Shown here in pieces: positions 11,465 through 21,317 of a stretch of 64,000 nucleotides of DNA (within the stretch, counting starts at the first letter, position 1; the number at the start of each line of letters is the position of its first letter). A program made the position numbers and the translations under genes. Origin of the DNA: Spiroplasma floricola 23-6 (GTDB taxonomy: Bacteria > Bacillota_I > Bacilli_A > Mycoplasmatales > Mycoplasmataceae); the NCBI RefSeq assembly GCF_002813555.1, contig NZ_CP025057.1:62001-126000 (forward strand). Reading direction: 5' to 3'. The notes beneath the pieces are model-generated. The model was not told the origin of the DNA, ran no database searches, and saw only the letters and a program-made list of their open reading frames with translations.

Positions 11465-12763
11465 ATGTTATTTAGTTGAATACAAGGCGATAACTGAAAA
11501 AGCCCTACAGATAGTCAATGGTGAACAGTAAGAGACGACTATGGTTTTTTTCATGTATATGCTTTTACTATGACATTAGGTGTAATATTTGCTATTGCTA
11601 TATCTGCAATTAAATTATATAGAAGAGGAATATCCTTAACAGAACTTTGAATTGGAGCAGCAATAATTGTTCCTGTAAGTTTATTAGGAGCAAGTTTTTT
11701 TGGAAAATTAAATGCTGAGGGAATTGGAATGAATGCTAATGGAGCAGGCTTTTTTGGTCTATTTGCTTTTTGAGAAGGTGGAATGGCAATTCACGGAGGA
11801 GTTTATGCAGGAGCTTTTGTTGGATTAATAGTATTTTACTTTCTTGGTAGAAGAACAAAAGTATCTCTATGAGTTTATTCAGATTGTATAATTCCAAATA
11901 TTCTTGTTGGACAAGGAATTGGAAGATGGGGTAATTTCTTCAATCATGAAGTAATAGGTGGGCCAGTTGCACAATGACATGGAAAAGACACAGATGCTTT
12001 AAATTGGTTACCTTACTTTATTAAAAGAAATATGGTTTGAGAATATAAAGGTGCAAATGATAGTTTAAATGGAGTAGATTTAGTAAAAGGACAAGAATAT
12101 CTTATGTCACCGATTTTCCTCTATGAATCAATAAGTTTAATTGCTGCTTGAGCAATAATTACATTTATTATTCCAAATATTGGAAAATGATTTGGCAAAA
12201 AACCTTGAAAATTACATCCAGATAAATACGATATAAAATATCCTAAATATAAAATTTGAAGAAATGAAGTTTTTGCAAATCATAATAATAAAGAAATAGA
12301 AAAATATAAAAGTGAAATAAATAATATTAATGATAAAAATTACATTGTAAAAAAATGAAAACAAGGAAAATTATTATCAGATTGTAATAACCCCGAAAAA
12401 TATATGCTCGTAAGAACGGGGGTGCAAGCTGGAGCTTATTTCTTTGCATGGAATTTAGTTAGATTTATTTTAGAATTAGGACGGCCAGATGATCATTTAT
12501 TCTTAATGTATAGAAAAGAATTATCACTAGTTATAATTGGTTTATCGATGGCAGCAGGTTTAATAGTTGCGCTATTAGCTCAATTTGTTATTCCATATTT
12601 ATTTAGAACTACTGGATTTATATATGAGCAAGAATATTTCTATTTAGAAGATAACAATAAAACAAAAAACAAAGATAAACTAGTAATTAGTAAAATTGAA
12701 AAAAATAAAATTAAAGAAGAAAAAATTAAAGAAAAATTAAATAAGAAGCTTGGTAAGAAATAA
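11465..12763 (+). CDS. lgt: Prolipoprotein diacylglyceryl transferase (Lgt, paralogue 2)
   Basis: Second Lgt, 432 residues. It keeps the features of an active enzyme: [10 protein letters not shown] with the conserved His (residue 110), [14 protein letters not shown], and a final helix with [10 protein letters not shown]. About 70 extra residues (about 247-317) precede the last helix, and a lysine-rich cytoplasmic tail of about 40 residues follows it. It probably makes the lipid-anchored surface proteins that wall-less bacteria use extensively. ATG 11465 follows AAGGTG. The 65-nt gap after trxB may hold its own promoter. Numerous TGA Trp codons break the frame under the standard code. Confidence 0.9.
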
Positions 12764-12772
12764 GGTGAGAGT

Positions 12773-13720
12773 ATGTCTTTTGCAATGGAAGTTAAAGAAG
12801 AAATTTTAAATCATACATTCACTAAAGAGCAAAAAATTATGCTCTTATCTGGTTTTATTAAATATAACGGAGAATTAATTTACACAAGTAAAGGTGCTGT
12901 TTTAAAATTAACAAATAATAGTAATAATGTTATTAGAAATATTTTCTCAATGCTAAAAACAATTTATGATGGAAATATTGAAATATCAATTATTCAAATT
13001 CAAAAACTTAGAAAAAATAAAATTTATCAATTAATGTTAACAGATGAAGTTATTTTTTTCTTAAAAAGATATAATATTTATGATATTAATTCAAGCACCA
13101 AAATTATTGAAATAGATTTAGAAAATTATGACAAAAAAATAAAACAAGAATTAATACGAGCATATATTTCAGGAATTTTTATAGCTATTGGAAGTGTAAA
13201 CTCTCCAGAGACTACAAATTATCATTTAGAATTGCAATTCAAAGAAAATGAATCTTCAACTTATATTACAAAAATTCTTAAGAAATATAATTTTACTTTT
13301 AAAACAACAAGTAAAAAAAATAAATTTGTTTGTTATATTAAAAAATCTATAGCAGTTTCTGACTTTCTAAAATTCATGGATGCCTCAATTTCTGTTATGA
13401 AATTTGAGAATACAAGAATTAATAGAGATGTTAGCAATAACATAAACAGAATGATAAATATTGATATTTATAATCAACAAAAATCTTCTGTAACAGGTTC
13501 TAGACAAGTTGAAGTAATAGAACTAATTAAAAAAAATAATCTAATGTCAGAGTTATCGCCAAAGGCGCAATTACTTTCACAAATAAGATTAGAGAATCCA
13601 GACGCATCATTTTCTGAATTAGAACAATTAATGAATGAAAAAAATGTATCAATTACAAAGTCTGGAATAAGCAACTTATTTAAAATTATAGATAAGATTG
13701 CAAATACAATTGGAGACTAA
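12773..13720 (+). CDS. whiA: WhiA-family DNA-binding protein
   Basis: A 315-residue WhiA (DUF199) homologue. It has an N-terminal LAGLIDADG-like fold beginning MSFAMEVKEEILNH and a C-terminal helix-turn-helix with the family pattern LSPKAQLLSQIRLENPDASFSELEQ. WhiA is a regulator of sporulation and division in actinobacteria and affects chromosome segregation and division in Firmicutes; its role in Mollicutes is not established. It starts 9 nt after the second lgt with AAGGTGAGAG as ribosome binding site. The XRE gene starts 3 nt after its stop, so these form one unit. Confidence 0.93.
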   Translation: MSFAMEVKEEILNHTFTKEQKIMLLSGFIKYNGELIYTSKGAVLKLTNNSNNVIRNIFSMLKTIYDGNIEISIIQIQKLRKNKIYQLMLTDEVIFFLKRYNIYDINSSTKIIEIDLENYDKKIKQELIRAYISGIFIAIGSVNSPETTNYHLELQFKENESSTYITKILKKYNFTFKTTSKKNKFVCYIKKSIAVSDFLKFMDASISVMKFENTRINRDVSNNINRMINIDIYNQQKSSVTGSRQVEVIELIKKNNLMSELSPKAQLLSQIRLENPDASFSELEQLMNEKNVSITKSGISNLFKIIDKIANTIGD

Positions 13721-13723
13721 AAA

Positions 13724-13945
13724 ATGAAAAAAGACATTATTATAACATTTAGTAAAAACATGAAAAGAATAAGGGTAAATGCGCAACTAACTCAGGAAGA
13801 ATTAAGTTTCAGATCTCAATTACATAGAAATTATATTTCAGATTCTGAAAGAGGTAAGAGAAATATATCACTTAAATCTGTTGAGAAAATTGCAAAAGCT
13901 TTAAATGTTGAACCAATTGAATTTTTTAGGGAAATAGAAGAATAA
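13724..13945 (+). CDS. Small XRE-family helix-turn-helix regulator
   Basis: A 73-residue protein made almost wholly of one Cro/C1-type helix-turn-helix: NMKRIRVNAQLTQEELSFRS is followed by recognition-helix residues LHRNYISDSERGKRN and SLKSVEKIAKALNVEP. It probably binds DNA as a dimer; its targets are unknown. It starts 3 nt after whiA and uses a GGAG within the end of that gene for ribosome binding, so it is co-expressed with whiA. A strong terminator follows. No adjacent phage or toxin gene suggests a mobile origin. Confidence 0.88.
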   Translation: MKKDIIITFSKNMKRIRVNAQLTQEELSFRSQLHRNYISDSERGKRNISLKSVEKIAKALNVEPIEFFREIEE

Positions 13946-13975
13946 AAAAAATAGAACTTAGGTTCTATTTTTTTA
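13944..13975 (+). terminator. Terminator after the lgt-whiA-XRE unit
   Basis: ATAGAAC (13951-13957) and GTTCTAT (13962-13968) form a stem with loop TTAG, extended by flanking A- and T-runs. Confidence 0.85.
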
Positions 13976-14066
13976 TAACTTGCACAAATTTAAAAAAACA
14001 ACTTATAGTATTTAATTTTTTTATAAATATAGTATAAATATTATTAAGAATTAGGGGTAATTAATT

Positions 14067-15101
14067 ATGAGAGATGAGAGCATACTTCAAGATATTGGAA
14101 GTTTAATTAGATATGATAGAAAAATAAAAGCTACTTTAAGACATATACTTTTTTTAAGAGTTTTTTGAAAATTTCTGTTTATGTTTTCTCTAATATTTTT
14201 TATTATTTTTGTATTATCAATTTATTTTTTAAAGACAGCAAGTATAGAAAATTTTATTATTAAAGCCAGTCTTGGTTTGCTTTTTTCTCTTTCTATTGGT
14301 CTTTCTTTTATTTTTTTATTCTTAGATACATTTTATTCACCAAATCTAAGTAAAAATATTAATAAAATTATTCATAAAAAAGAGAAGATTGAATTAATTT
14401 ACTCTAAATTTTTAAACTCTAGAACAGATTTACAAGATATTACGGATTTCAAATTAAGTATTGTAAATTTTAAATCTGAACCAAAAAGAAAAAGAAAGTC
14501 ATATGCAAATTATATGAGTACTTTACTTAATAGAGAAACACCAATAAAAAAGAATAATGAAAACTCACTTGATTTCAAATTTAAAAATTATCAAGCTAGT
14601 TTTGTAATTGAACATCCACTTGAATTTACTAGATGAACACTAAAATACTCATGAAAAGAATCTAGATCAACAATAGGATCAAAGAAACTTTCAATGAGTG
14701 TTTTATACATTGAAAATAAAGAATTTAGAAAAATGTATTATAATTTAAAAATTAAAAAGAGCGGTGAACTATCAGGAGATTATAGAACTGAATCTATAGC
14801 ATTCAATAATAAATACTCAACTAATTTAGAATCAAACGACCTCGAGGGTGCTAAATTTTTAAACCCTACTGTTGTAAATAATTTAGTAAATTTTAACGAT
14901 ATTAATTTTTTTGCATTAGGAGTTTATAAACAATTATATGTTGAAAGATATGAAACTAAAAGAGAAAATTGTCAAATAGGTATATTTAACTTTTTATTAT
15001 TGAAAAATAGAAATAAAGTCATAGAATATATCTACGATAAAATAGTTAAGGATATAGATTTTCTTAAAAAATCTTATGATTATATTAATTTTATTCTTTA
15101 A
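14067..15101 (+). CDS. DUF3137-like membrane protein, copy 1
   Basis: A 344-residue protein with two adjacent transmembrane segments near the N-terminus (about residues 35-95), then a soluble domain. The stretch ESIAFNNKYSTNL...GAKFLNPTVVNNL...FFALGVYKQLYVE resembles the DUF3137 family, whose function is unknown. A paralogue is encoded at 15836. ATG 14067 follows AGGGGT and a TATAAAT promoter-like stretch. TGA at 14166, 14634 and 14652 are Trp. A bidirectional terminator separates it from the convergent rhodanese-like gene. Family assignment is by motif resemblance only. Confidence 0.7.
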
Positions 15102-15108
15102 TTAAATA

Positions 15109-15144
15109 AAAGAGTTTTATATCAAAAATGATATAAAACTCTTT
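15109..15144. terminator. Bidirectional terminator
   Basis: A perfect 16-bp inverted repeat (15109-15124 with 15129-15144, loop AAAA) with A- and T-rich flanks lies between the convergent DUF3137 and rhodanese-like genes. Confidence 0.85.
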
Positions 15145-15167
15145 ATAATTATTTGTACTTTTAATTT

Positions 15168-15563
15168 TTAATATAAAACTACTTTTGTTAATTCATCAAA
15201 TTCTGGATTATTTCTTATTTTTTTGTATCCCTCATAAAAAATATAAGCTTTAAATCCTTTACTTTTTAAATTTTTATAAATAGAAAGGTGACTTCTAGAA
15301 TCTTCATCAATTATAAGAATTTTGCTTTTTTTATCTAGAACTTTAAAATATTTAAAATTGAAATTTATAACTGGAATATTAATTGTCTCTTTAAGATGAT
15401 TTTCATTATAAGATAATGAGTTTCTTATATCTATAACTTGTCATTTTTTGCTCTTTAAAATATGAGTAAGTTTTTTACTACCCTTTGTTTTATACTTTGC
15501 TTTAAAAGCATTTGTTTTAAAGATTTTTTCTAAAAATTTAAATACATATTCTAGTCATTGCAT
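15168..15563 (-). CDS. Rhodanese-like protein without active-site cysteine
   Basis: A 131-residue protein, legible only if TGA is Trp (two codons, MQWLEY and KKWQVIDIR). The core WQVIDIRNSLSYNENHLKETINIP is the N-terminal half of a rhodanese fold (usual pattern VIDVR...E...GHI.GAINIP). The position where the catalytic cysteine loop normally follows the ILI strand reads ILIIDEDSRSHLS, with no Cys. It may be a non-catalytic, protein-binding member. The first residues are basic/hydrophobic but do not form a clear membrane anchor. GGTG lies 7 nt upstream of the start. It is transcribed against both flanking DUF3137 genes. Confidence 0.65.
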
Positions 15564-15767
15564 TTTTATCACCAAAATTATTATATATTGAAATACAAAA
15601 TAATATACTTCTAGATTAGAATATAGTATATAAAAATATTAAGCAAATAATTTAAAGATTTATAAAATAATACTTATGGAGATTCTTTAAAAAATACTAT
15701 TTTCTTAGAATAAAATAGATAAGCAAATTTTAATAAGAGAGCTATTTTTTTATAATTTAAAGTATAC

Positions 15768-15773
15768 TATAAT
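15768..15773 (+). promoter_or_regulatory. Putative -10 element for DUF3137 copy 2
   Basis: A perfect TATAAT lies within AGTATACTATAATATTT, 62 nt before the start. The rest of the 272-nt gap 15564-15835 is A/T-rich and shows no gene or strong hairpin. Confidence 0.4.
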
Positions 15774-15835
15774 ATTTAAAGTGAAAAAATAAGTTTAAAA
15801 GTCAAATTATTTTGAGATAGAATGGAATTTATTAT

Positions 15836-16873
15836 ATGATTGATGAAAAATTATATAGTGATATAAAAGAAGTTGTTAACAAACGACCAGAAATTAATAA
15901 AATCTGAAAGCAGTTTAAAAATGAAAGAAAAACTAAAATTATACTTTACACTTTTCTTTCTGTATTTTTTGGAGCTTTTGTATTTTTAGCTTTTATGTCA
16001 AATATTATTGATATGAATAATGAAATAATATTTTTTCTAATTGGTATGTTTTTGTTTCTAGGATTTTTAGCATTTTTAATAGCTTCAATAGTAGTTTATT
16101 TTAAGCTAAAAAATATAAATGTAAGATTAAATAAAATTGTAAATGAAAAATTAGATTTAGAATTAATTTATTTCAATTTTTTTAATTCATCAGCTAATTT
16201 AAAAAATTGTTCAGATTTTAAAATGAATATTATAAGTTATTATCCAAAAATTGTAGATATTGATGGAAGCTATAAAGTTTATTTAGCTCATAGAAAAGTT
16301 CCCATTAAAGAAGATCATTATAATTCACTAGAATTTACATATAAAAATAGAAAAGTTACTTTTATAATTGAACATCCTAAGAATTTTATAGAACGTCACT
16401 ATTATACTTCTAATGGACGTTCAGGTTGTAGTAGAACAGTTACTCCTCTTTCTATGACTGTTTTGTATGTTACAGATGATAAATATGTGAAAGATTTTAA
16501 AAGTTTGAGAATTGAAAGGAAAAAGGGCAATCTTAAAGGGGATTATAAATCTGAATCAATTGTTTTTAATGATAGATATTCAACTAATTTGACTATGAAT
16601 AATATTGTGGCTGCAAAATTTTTAACACCTTATGTTTTAGACAATTTAGCTAATTTAAATCAAAAAGATTTTTTCTCATTAGGAGTCAATAAGGATATAT
16701 ATGTGGAAAAAGCTACAACAAAGTACCATATTCTTCCATTTGGCATTTTTGATTTTTATTCATATTTAAATGAAAAAAATTTAGCTACAGTTATATGCAA
16801 AGAAATGATAAGTCAATTAAATTTAGTTAAAAATTCTTTGGAATATGTCTCTTTTCTAGAAAAAATTAAATAA
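15836..16873 (+). CDS. DUF3137-like membrane protein, copy 2
   Basis: Paralogue of the protein at 14067, 345 residues. Two N-terminal transmembrane segments (about 38-60 and 67-90) precede a soluble domain containing ESIVFNDRYSTNL...AAKFLTPYVLDNL...FFSLGVNKDIYVEK, which lines up with the first copy. It has an extra Gly/Ser/Arg-rich stretch (RHYYTSNGRSGCSRTVTP) before the shared core. The start ATG 15836 has only a weak ribosome binding site (GGA). One TGA (15905-15907) is Trp. Function unknown. The pair probably arose by duplication and now flanks a reverse-strand gene. Confidence 0.7.
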
Positions 16874-16941
16874 TATTGCAACAAAAGTACTTTTTACTCT
16901 TAAATGTAGTATTATATATTTAAATGAATGGAGGGCCTTGT

Positions 16942-17235
16942 ATGAATTTACTTGCCGGAACTGCATCGCAGCAAACACTTGCAAACCAAATAATCCTAGG
17001 TTTTGAAATTCTATCTTTAATTGTCGCAATATTGATGATAATTGTAGGTTTAGTGCAAAATAAAAGTTCACAAACAGGATTAAGTGCTTTAAATGGTGGG
17101 AATGATGAATTATTTTCTAACTCAAAAGAGAGAGGAATGGACAAAACAACATCAATTTGAATGTTTAGTTTAGGAGTTTCACTCTTTATAATTACAATTG
17201 TAATAGGAATAATTACAAACACTGTACTAAACTAA
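16942..17235 (+). CDS. secG: Protein-export membrane protein SecG
   Basis: A 97-residue SecG-like translocon subunit with two hydrophobic helices (about 14-36 and 72-95). Between them is the family's cytoplasmic loop, GLVQNKSSQTGLSALNGGNDELF, resembling the usual LQQGKGAGLSGAFGGG. SecG assists SecA-driven translocation. ATG 16942 is chosen because GGAGGG (16930-16935) lies 6 nt upstream; the in-frame ATG 16924 is upstream of that site. One TGA (17158-17160) is Trp. secG directly before rnr and smpB is a widespread arrangement in Gram-positive relatives and supports the call. Confidence 0.88.
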
Positions 17236-17262
17236 TGATGTTTTTTAGTAGAAAGAAATGTT

Positions 17263-19359
17263 ATGAAAAATACAATACTATCACGGGTAAAAGAAAAGGA
17301 AAAAATGCATCTAAATGATTTAATTAAAAGTATTAAATCAGATTATGAAAGTGTAACAACTATATTAAAAGAATTTCAAGAAGAACATTTAATTGGTTGA
17401 ACAAAAGAAAACGTTATATACTTCATTGGAAAAACATATAAAATAGGGTCTATAAAAATTAATGATAAAGGCTTTGGATTTGTAAAAGAGTTTAATATTG
17501 AAGGAGAAGATTTTTTTGTTCCTCCAAATGGATTAAATGGAGCAATTTCATCTGATGAAGTTGTTTTTACAGTTCAAAAAGAAAAAGACGATAGAATGAA
17601 AGCTATGGTTGAAGATATAGTTTTGAGAACAAAAATATCATTGGTTGGAGAAATTGTAAAAAGTAAGGATGGAAGATTTTTAGATTTTGTAGCAAATGAA
17701 CCTGGTTTTAAAAATTATCGAATTGTAATGATAAACTCAAAAGATTATTCATTAAAAGAAGATTTAATTTTAAAGGTAAAAATTCTAAATGTTAGAGATA
17801 AAAAGCTATTTGTAAGAATTCAAAAAATTATTGGTGATGCTAATAAAGCTGTTGATAGAATTTTTTCAATTGCTTATGAATATGAAATTAAACCAGAATT
17901 TAATAAACTAACAATTGATAATGCAAATGAGGTTGCCAAACCTATTGATTATGATGATCCAAAAATTAAAAGAAGACTTTCAAACTCAATAGTAAATAAA
18001 AATTTAGTAACTATTGATGGATCAGATTCTAAAGATTTAGATGATGCAATTTATGTTGAAAAAACATCTAATGGATATAAATTGATAGTAGCTATTGCTG
18101 ATGTTAGTTATTATGTCACTCCATTTTCACCTTTAGATAGTACTGCCTTATTTAGAGGTAATTCAGTTTATCTTGCCAACAAAGTTATACCAATGCTTCC
18201 AGAAAAATTGTCAAATGGTGTTTGTAGTTTAAATCCAGATGAAGAAAAGCTTTGCATGGTAGCTGAAATGGATTTTGATTTACAAGGAAATGTAATAAAG
18301 AAAAAAGTTTATGAATCAATTATGATTTCAAAAGCAAGATTAACTTATAAAGAAGTAAATGAACTTTATGAAAGTGGCAAATCAAATAGATCAAAAGAAA
18401 TAATAGATATGTTAAGGCTCTCAAAAGAACTTCACGACATTATAGATTTATCAAGAAATAAAAAAGGATCAATTGAATTTGATGTTGCAGAGCCAAAAAT
18501 TATTTTAGATGCTGATTCTAATGTTATTGAAATAGCAAAACGTGATAGAGGAATTAGTGAGAAATTAATAGAAAACTTTATGGTTAGTGCAAATGAATGT
18601 GTAGCAACAATAATTTATGAAAAAAAGCTTCCTTTTATTTATAGAAATCATGATGTTCCAAAAGAAGAAAATTTAATTGAATGACATTCAATTTTAAGAG
18701 CACTTGGTATAAATGTAAAGTTAACTGATTTGGATAAAATTAATCCAAAAGCAATTAAAAACGCACTTCTTCAAATTGAAGAACAAATAAAAGATCCAAC
18801 AGAAAGAGATGTAATTAATGTAACTCTTTTAAAATTTATGGAAAAAGCAGCTTATGAATTAGAAAATATAGGTCACTTTGGTTTAGCAAGTGAATGTTAT
18901 ACTCACTTTACAAGTCCAATAAGAAGATATAGTGATTTAATAGTTCATAGATTCTTAAAACAATATTTAGTTGATAAAGACATAAGAGAATTTAAATTAG
19001 AACAAAATGAAAAGTTTGTTTTAAAAGCATGTAGTATTATTAATGATACTGAAAAACAAGCTGTGTCTGCTGAAAGAGAAGTTAATAAGGTTTGTATGGC
19101 AGAATATATGCAATCAAAAATTAATCAAGAATTTGAAGGCATTATTGCAGCTGTATTAAAATTTGGGATATTTGTTCAGTTAGATAATTGTGTTGAGGGT
19201 TTAATTCATATATCAGAACTGCCTGATTTTAGTTTTGATGAAAAAACAAGTATTATGGTAAATAAACAAAACAAGATTTTTAGACTAGGTCAAAAAATAA
19301 AAATTAAAGTTAAAAATGCAGATGTTAAAAAAAGAATTATAGATTTTGTGCTTGCTTAA
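17263..19359 (+). CDS. rnr: Ribonuclease R
   Basis: 3'-to-5' exoribonuclease of the RNB family that degrades structured RNA and clears mRNA after trans-translation. The 698 residues run: an N-terminal winged-helix/cold-shock region (KINDKGFGFVKEFNIEGEDFFVPP), the RNB catalytic domain with the acidic motif IDGSDSKDLDDAIYV (from about residue 251), HFTSPIRRYSDLIVHRFL, and a C-terminal S1 domain (FEGIIAAVLKFGIFVQLDNCVEGLIH). TGA codons at 17398 and 18682 are Trp. It lies between secG and smpB, 15 nt before the latter, so the trans-translation factors are probably co-expressed. Confidence 0.95.
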
Positions 19360-19374
19360 TGGTGGTGAATAAAA

Positions 19375-19818
19375 ATGGGAGAGCATCTTTTATTAAAAAA
19401 TAAAAAAGCTTATTTTAATTATGAAATATTAGACACATGAGAAGCGGGTATAGTTTTAACTGGTCCAGAAATTAAATCTATAAGAAATAAAGATGTTTCA
19501 ATTAATGAAGCTTTTATTCTTATAAGAAAAGGACAAGTTGAAATATTAAATATGAATATAAAAAATTATGAGTTTGCAAATCATATTAAGCATGATCCAA
19601 CTAGAAATAGAATATTGCTTTTGCATAAAAACGAAATAAAAAAAATTTTAAAAAGAATTCAATTGGAAAATCTTACTTTGATACCATTAAAATTATATTT
19701 GAAAGGTAATTATGCGAAATTAGAAATTGCTTTAGGAAAAGGAAAAAGAACAGTTGATAAGAGAGAAACAATTAAACAACGAGATATTGAAAGAAGATTA
19801 AACAAAATTAGAAAATAA
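19375..19818 (+). CDS. smpB: SsrA-binding protein SmpB
   Basis: 147-residue tmRNA-binding protein, required to deliver tmRNA to stalled ribosomes. Family motifs are [27 protein letters not shown] near the N-terminus and [25 protein letters not shown] with a basic C-terminal tail ending RRLNKIRK. One TGA (19438-19440) is Trp. ATG 19375 follows GGTGGTG. It is co-transcribed with rnr, and its RNA partner ssrA lies 1.5 kb downstream at 21318. Confidence 0.96.
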
Positions 19819-19873
19819 AAATAACTTTTATATATGTTAAAAAAATGATAATATTACTTGGGAGGAAAATGAA

Positions 19874-20088
19874 ATGAGAAATGCAGCATATATACTTTGT
19901 ATAATATCAACAGTTTTATGTTCTTGAATGTTAATACCAATGGCTTGAATGATTCCAATGACATTGGCAGCAAAAAAAGTATTGGTGATGGTCAACAACA
20001 TATTGCTTTAGGAGTATGTAATATATTATTTATGGCTATACCATTTGGAATTATATCTGGAATTTTAATATTAATTCCAGAAGAATAA
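19874..20088 (+). pseudogene. Small two-helix membrane protein broken at an A7 run (or recoded)
   Basis: From ATG 19874 (GGAGG 8 nt upstream) the frame reads MRNAAYILCIISTVLCSWML...AWMIPMTLAAKK and then runs to an early TAG. The same protein continues naturally in the -1 frame as SIGDGQQHIALGVCNILFMAIPFGIISGILILIPEE, to TAA 20086-20088. The join is a run of seven A (19972-19978) in the phase A_AAA_AAA, a classic -1 slippery heptamer. One missing A would have the same effect. Joined, it gives about 71 residues with two hydrophobic helices. The alternatives are a real frameshift mutation, a homopolymer sequencing error, or programmed/transcriptional slippage. Function unknown. Confidence 0.6.
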
Positions 20089-20419
20089 AAAAGAAATTTA
20101 TTAAGTAAATAGAACCTGCAAAAGCTCCTAATAATGAAAGTCCTGCAATAACAATTGAAATTATTCCAGCAGCAAGTATTTTTTTATTACTTTTATTTTT
20201 AGAAGTTAAGAATACTAAAATAATAATTGGAAATATTAATGTTATAGCCATAATTATAATTGATATTATTACTGCAATAGTTCCAGCAGCTATGTTAGTG
20301 CTTCCACCTGCTGCTATTAGAGTAAAGCCAGCTAATATTGTTATAATTGAAGCAATTGCTGTTGTTACAATCATAACTATTGAACCAGCAACACCTAAAC
20401 CTTTTGATGTCTTAGTCAT
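20051..20419 (-). CDS. Small polytopic membrane protein (paralogue A)
   Basis: 122 residues beginning MTKTSKGLGVAGSIVMIVTT, with three or four hydrophobic, Ala/Ile/Gly-rich helices and a short basic loop (SKNKSNKK). GGAGG precedes the start. The N-terminus and overall plan match the next reverse-strand gene, which begins MNKTAKSLGLAGAIV, so the two are paralogues in one unit. Its 3' end overlaps the convergent small gene by 38 nt, and the last 14 or so residues may be an extension. I do not recognise the family. Confidence 0.65.
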   Translation of the reverse strand: MTKTSKGLGVAGSIVMIVTTAIASIITILAGFTLIAAGGSTNIAAGTIAVIISIIIMAITLIFPIIILVFLTSKNKSNKKILAAGIISIVIAGLSLLGAFAGSIYLINFFFILLELILKFQI

Positions 20420-20487
20420 TTTTTACCTCCTTCCCAAAATATTTTATATTAAAAATAAAAATCTTATAAGTTTATTAAAAAAATAAT

Positions 20488-20892
20488 TTAATATTCACTA
20501 TCATCTTCTTCAATTTCTTTTACTTTTCTATCTTTTTTTTCTTTTTCTTGATTATCTACTGGCGTTGACATTAATATTATTCCGCTTGCTAATGTCAGTC
20601 CACCTGATATTAATTGCCCAAATAATAGTGATAGTCCTCCAATTACTATTTGAAATACGCCTAATCCTGCATAGTTATCCTTATCTTTCTTAGATAACAT
20701 AACTAAAATTGCAATATTTAAACCTAAAGAAACTCCAAAACCAATTATAAGTATAATCATCATTGTAAAAATTAAAAATCTTGCTCCTGGATTTGCGTCT
20801 TGATTACCTACTGCTAATATTATAAGAGTAATTATCAAACCTAATGATACAATTGCTCCTGCTAATCCCAGACTTTTTGCTGTTTTATTCAT
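20488..20892 (-). CDS. Small polytopic membrane protein (paralogue B)
   Basis: 134 residues beginning MNKTAKSLGLAGAIVSLGL, with four hydrophobic segments and a charged C-terminal tail (KEKKDRKVKEIEEDDSEY). AAGGAGG lies 8 nt upstream of the start, and a TATAAAAT-like -10 precedes that. It is the first gene of a two-gene reverse unit with paralogue A. It reads without any Trp codon. The function is unknown; the paired copies suggest local duplication. Confidence 0.68.
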   Translation of the reverse strand: MNKTAKSLGLAGAIVSLGLIITLIILAVGNQDANPGARFLIFTMMIILIIGFGVSLGLNIAILVMLSKKDKDNYAGLGVFQIVIGGLSLLFGQLISGGLTLASGIILMSTPVDNQEKEKKDRKVKEIEEDDSEY

Positions 20893-20935
20893 ATCTATTC
20901 CTCCTTAAATTTATTTTATACTAATAAGTAAAACT

Positions 20936-20971
20936 AAAAAACCTATTAGTAAATTCACTAATAGGTTTTTT
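20936..20971 (-). terminator. Terminator of the small cysteine-motif gene
   Basis: 15-bp inverted repeat (20936-20950 with 20957-20971, loop AAATTC), core CCTATTAGT, flanked by A- and T-runs. It lies just past the stop of the reverse gene at 20975 and upstream of the next reverse unit. Confidence 0.85.
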
Positions 20972-20974
20972 TAT

Positions 20975-21229
20975 TTATTTTCAAATATAGACTAAAATAT
21001 TTGCAGGTTTTCCACAACCACAAATTCCACAATTTTCTTTTTCTTCTTTTAACTCTATATATGCATTTAAGTAATCAGAAAATCCCTTTGCTAAACTATT
21101 GCTTACATGTTCACCTTTTTCTAATGCCATTAGAATAGTTTGTCCTTTATCCAAAATTTCTTTTATATCTTTTAATTCAAATTTAGACATATCAGAAATT
21201 TCAAAAACATTATTTAAGTTTTTGCTCAT
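20975..21229 (-). CDS. Small protein with C-terminal CGICGCG motif
   Basis: 84 residues, soluble and mostly helical (KFELKDIKEILDKGQTILMA, then SNSLAKGFSDYLNAYIELKEEKE). It ends with a tight cysteine cluster CGICGCGKPA, which could bind a metal. A TGA (20981-20983) near the end is Trp, giving the last residues YIWK and a TAA at 20975-20977. GGGAGTG precedes the start. It is divergent from tmRNA, so the two share the 21230-21317 promoter region. No family recognised. Confidence 0.65.
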
Positions 21230-21303
21230 TTTTTCACTCCCTAATTAAATTATATTCTTAAATATAAAATATAATAGAAACTTTATTTATTAAAATATTG
21301 TTT

Positions 21304-21309
21304 TATAAT
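21304..21309 (+). promoter_or_regulatory. -10 element of the tmRNA promoter
   Basis: A perfect TATAAT ends 8 nt before the first nucleotide of mature tmRNA. No convincing -35 box is present in the A/T-rich upstream DNA. Confidence 0.6.
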
Positions 21310-21317
21310 ATATGTAT

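Noticed and set aside
15564-15835. Possible short gene or RNA in the 272-nt divergent gap
   Set aside because: There is no sensible frame with a ribosome binding site and no strong hairpin; only promoter-like TATAAT boxes are visible.
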